Source of the DNA: J088 sp003695505 [NCBI: Candidatus Dadabacteria bacterium]
GTDB taxonomy: Bacteria > J088
Length of the DNA: 6,831 nucleotides
Assembly (NCBI GenBank): GCA_003695505.1
Contig: RFIY01000362.1
Coordinates: 1-6,831 of the forward strand
Direction of reading: 5' to 3'
Within the stretch, counting starts at the first letter, position 1. Every line of letters begins with the position of its first letter. Both the position numbers and the translations under genes were made by a program. Below are positions 4,267 to 6,831 of this stretch, one piece after another. The notes below the pieces were generated by a model. It worked only from the letters and a program-made list of their open reading frames with translations. It did not search any database and had not been told where the DNA came from.

Positions 4267-6831
4267 CTACCACGCGCCCGGCCGCTGCATCAGTGTCGCC
4301 GGGTCGTCAAACCACTGCTGCGGATCGCGGCTGCTCCTGCTATCGTCTTCGTGCGCCAGCAAGGCGTCAAGCTGGTCCTTGCGGAACGGCATGAGCAACG
4401 TCTTGTTGCGGGACCAGGGATTCGCCGGACGCCCTGTCTTGAGATCGATCTCGCGAAACGTGATGCCTTCCGGCACGTCAAAATCGTGAACCGGGATCCC
4501 CTCGTGCACGGCCGCCATGTAACGCACCCAGATCGGGCTCGCGGCGCGCGAGCCGGTTTCGTATTTTCCCAGGGGGCGCAACTGGTCAAAACCGACCCAG
4601 ACCGCCGATGCATAATCCGCCGTGAAGCCGACGAACCAACTGTCGATGTTGTCGTCTGTCGTGCCCGTCTTTCCGGCCGCAGGGCGTCCGAGCGCCCGGG
4701 CGCGCCAGCCGGTACCGCGCTCGACAACGTTGCGCAGCAAGAACGTCATCTGGTATGCCGTCTCCGGCGAAATCGCCTGCGGGAACTCCGTCAGCGGCAA
4801 CGAAGCCACAGGGGGAGCCGAGACCAAACCAAACGGCACGCTGCGCCGACCAGGCGGCGGCGTCATCTCAAAGGGGTCGTAGGGGTTGATTGTCTCGGCG
4901 CTCGTCGGCGGCAGATACGAATAGACGTGATTGCCCGCCGCGTCCCAGATGTCGCGAACAAATTCGACCTCGGGTCGGCGACCGCCGTTCGCAAACGTCG
5001 CATAGGGGCGAATCAGCTCGATCGGGGTTACCACACCCGACCCCAGCGCCATACTGAGGTCGTCTGGCAGCGGACTCGTGATCCCAAGCTGACGCGCACG
5101 TTCCTTGATCGTCGAGATACCGAGTTTTTGTACAAGCTGGATTGTCACGACATTGCGACTGTACGTCAGTGCATCGACGAGCGTCATCGGGCCGTAGAAT
5201 TTGCCTTCGTAATTCTTCGGCTTCCAGCGGAACTGGCGCTCGGCATCCTCGTAGACCAGCGGCGTGTCGATCAGAATGCTGGCCGGAGAAAAGCCGTTGT
5301 CCAGGGCTGCCGAATAGACGATCGGCTTGAACGCACTACCCGGCTGTCGTCGCGCCTGAATCGCCCGATTGAACTGACTCTCGGCAAAGTCATACCCCCC
5401 GACCAGCGCGATCAGTTCTCCCGTCTGCGGCAGCACCGAGACCAGCGCGCTCTGCGCATCCGGTCGTTGTTCCAGCAGGAGCACCATCGTCGGGCCCTGC
5501 TCGGAAAGCTCCTGAAGTTCCTCGATGGCCTCTTCGATGTCGCGCGGGCGAATGCCATATCGCCTGACGTGCGCCTCATCCCAGGGGCGCACCAGAATCC
5601 GATCACCGACACGCAGTCGCTCGGCGGGCCGCCGGACGGTCTCTTCGCCGGCACTTTTCTCGGGGTCGATTTCACGCGCCCAGCGCATACCCGCCCCCGA
5701 AAGGCGACCGACGCCGCGACCAAAATCCACCCACGCCAGTGTGCGCGTCATGCCCGTCACAACGCCCTGAAACACATCATCCGGTGTCAACACGTCCGTG
5801 ACCGGCAATGCAGGCGCCGTCAGCTCCAGAACCGGGCCAACCAGTGCCACGACATTGCCATAAGTACGTTTACGCACCAACGCGTCGACCAGTTGCTCAC
5901 ATTCGCTGATCGCCGCGGGCATCTCGGCGTCGGTGAGGTGTGTCAGCGGACCTCGATAGCCGCGGCGCTTGTCGAGATTTTCGAGTCCCCATCTGACCGC
6001 CTGTTGCGCCGCGGTGACGGCCTGCAGGTCAAACGTGGTATAGACCTGGAGTCCGCCCTGCATGACGGTATCCTCATCAAACCGCTCCAGCAGCCAGGCG
6101 CGCAACGCGGCATCAACCCACGGGGCACGCCAGCTTGGCGCCTCCCAGCGAATGATCCGCACCGGCTCCGCAGCCGCCTCATCCGCGGCCTGCTGCGTAA
6201 TCCGCCCCGTCTCGACCATCCGCCGCAGAACATAGAGTTGCCGTTGCCGCGCCTTCTCGGGGCTGACGTGCGGCGCGTAACGCGACGGGGCCGGCGGCAG
6301 GCCGGCCAGGATCGCCGACTGCGCCAGTGTCAGATCCTCGGGGGATACGCCAAAATACATTTGCGCGGCCGCGCCAACACCATACGCCCCTCGCCCAAGG
6401 TAGATCTGGTTCAGATAGAGAAAGAGAATGTCGTCCTTGGTCAGATTGCGCTCCAGTTTGAGCGCCAGCAGGATCTCCTTGATCTTGCGCGAAAACTTGC
6501 GTTGCTGGGTCAGAAAAAACGAACGCGCCACCTGCTGCGTGATGGTACTGGCACCCTGCCGTATCCGGCCGGCGACGACCATTTTCCACGCCGCCCGCAG
6601 GATCCCGAGTGGATCGATGCCAAAGTGCTCGTAGAACTGGTCATCCTCGGCCGCGATAAATGCGTCACGAAGGTGCTTCGGCATCTTGTTCAACGGCACA
6701 ATGATGCGCCGCTGCGACGCGAACTCGGTCAGCAGGCGCCCATGACGGTCCCAGACCTGCGTAATCAATGCGGGCTCGTAGTTCTTCAGGGAGTCGATCC
6801 GCGGCAACTGACTGTTAAACCAGGCCAGTAC
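4267..6831 (-). CDS. mrcA: Penicillin-binding protein 1A, bifunctional transglycosylase/transpeptidase (5' partial)
   Basis: This class A PBP polymerises lipid II into glycan strands and cross-links the stem peptides on the periplasmic face of the inner membrane. The reading frame is open to the right edge. The first visible residues (VLAWFNSQLP) look like the end of the N-terminal membrane anchor, so the true start is outside. The TTG at 6805-6807 is codon 9 of the visible frame, not the start. Counting from the edge (854 codons visible): the GT51 transglycosylase spans about 53-223, with catalytic E62 in AAEDDQFYEH, GASTITQQ at 93-100 and E119 in RKIKE. An OB-like insert lies near 318-418, as in proteobacterial PBP1A. 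The transpeptidase spans about 448-773, with S499-A-F-K502 (acyl-serine), S558-R-N560 and K721-T-G723. All catalytic motifs are intact. The symbol mrcA is by family analogy; ponA is a synonym. Confidence 0.95.
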   Translation of the reverse strand, partial: VLAWFNSQLPRIDSLKNYEPALITQVWDRHGRLLTEFASQRRIIVPLNKMPKHLRDAFIAAEDDQFYEHFGIDPLGILRAAWKMVVAGRIRQGASTITQQVARSFFLTQQRKFSRKIKEILLALKLERNLTKDDILFLYLNQIYLGRGAYGVGAAAQMYFGVSPEDLTLAQSAILAGLPPAPSRYAPHVSPEKARQRQLYVLRRMVETGRITQQAADEAAAEPVRIIRWEAPSWRAPWVDAALRAWLLERFDEDTVMQGGLQVYTTFDLQAVTAAQQAVRWGLENLDKRRGYRGPLTHLTDAEMPAAISECEQLVDALVRKRTYGNVVALVGPVLELTAPALPVTDVLTPDDVFQGVVTGMTRTLAWVDFGRGVGRLSGAGMRWAREIDPEKSAGEETVRRPAERLRVGDRILVRPWDEAHVRRYGIRPRDIEEAIEELQELSEQGPTMVLLLEQRPDAQSALVSVLPQTGELIALVGGYDFAESQFNRAIQARRQPGSAFKPIVYSAALDNGFSPASILIDTPLVYEDAERQFRWKPKNYEGKFYGPMTLVDALTYSRNVVTIQLVQKLGISTIKERARQLGITSPLPDDLSMALGSGVVTPIELIRPYATFANGGRRPEVEFVRDIWDAAGNHVYSYLPPTSAETINPYDPFEMTPPPGRRSVPFGLVSAPPVASLPLTEFPQAISPETAYQMTFLLRNVVERGTGWRARALGRPAAGKTGTTDDNIDSWFVGFTADYASAVWVGFDQLRPLGKYETGSRAASPIWVRYMAAVHEGIPVHDFDVPEGITFREIDLKTGRPANPWSRNKTLLMPFRKDQLDALLAHEDDSRSSRDPQQWFDDPATLMQRPGAW

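Noticed and set aside
2417-4489. A 690-codon plus-strand open frame opposite pckA
   Set aside because: It is antisense to an unmistakable full-length PEP carboxykinase and reads across the intergenic gap into the PBP gene. Its product is Arg/His-rich without domains. Long antisense frames are expected in high-GC coding DNA.
6805-6807. TTG as the start codon of the PBP1A gene
   Set aside because: The frame stays open to the window edge and the eight residues before it (VLAWFNSQ) continue a typical membrane anchor, so the real start is outside the window.
2468-6831. PBP1A and pckA as a functional operon or a novel pathway
   Set aside because: The 197-base gap with promoter-like and terminator-like elements argues for separate units. 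PEP as a common metabolite is too general to infer a dedicated system.

Overview
The window holds three genes, all read on the minus strand, in a GC-rich background (about 60% by eye), plus about 360 bases of repeat-rich non-coding DNA at the left edge. In transcription order (right to left) they are: a bifunctional class A penicillin-binding protein of the PBP1A type (4267-6831, its start cut off by the right edge), an ATP-dependent phosphoenolpyruvate carboxykinase (pckA, 2468-4069), and a membrane-anchored hybrid histidine-kinase-like protein with a C-terminal receiver domain (360-2348). The gene set indicates a Gram-negative, respiring or otherwise gluconeogenic bacterium of Pseudomonadota or a related phylum. 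The PBP1A reads to me most like deltaproteobacterial (Desulfobacterota/Myxococcota-type) proteins and the pckA like alpha- or deltaproteobacterial forms. This is a recollection of family style, not a search, so lineage is left open.

Layout: the PBP1A stop is followed by a 197-base gap. This gap carries an AT-rich promoter-like -10 box, a 13-base palindrome, and a GC-rich foldable leader ending in a run of six U before the pckA ribosome-binding site. pckA ends in a textbook intrinsic terminator (14-bp perfect stem, 3-base loop, six U). The sensor gene starts only 44 bases beyond that U run. Downstream of the sensor gene, bases 1-359 contain no convincing gene. They hold a 53-base direct repeat (two copies, about 79% identical) and three REP-like GC palindromes, two of them in inverted orientation.

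How the genes relate: PBP1A builds peptidoglycan at the inner membrane and pckA makes PEP from oxaloacetate. PEP feeds gluconeogenesis and is also a substrate for UDP-MurNAc synthesis, but nothing here proves a functional link. The structured leader and the strong terminator suggest pckA is controlled as its own unit.

The most noteworthy observation is that the sensor protein keeps a possible phospho-acceptor histidine and a complete receiver domain, while its ATP-binding domain has lost nearly all catalytic signatures. It looks like a pseudokinase fused to a working receiver. I did not find evidence of a defence system, mobile element, CRISPR array or RNA gene.
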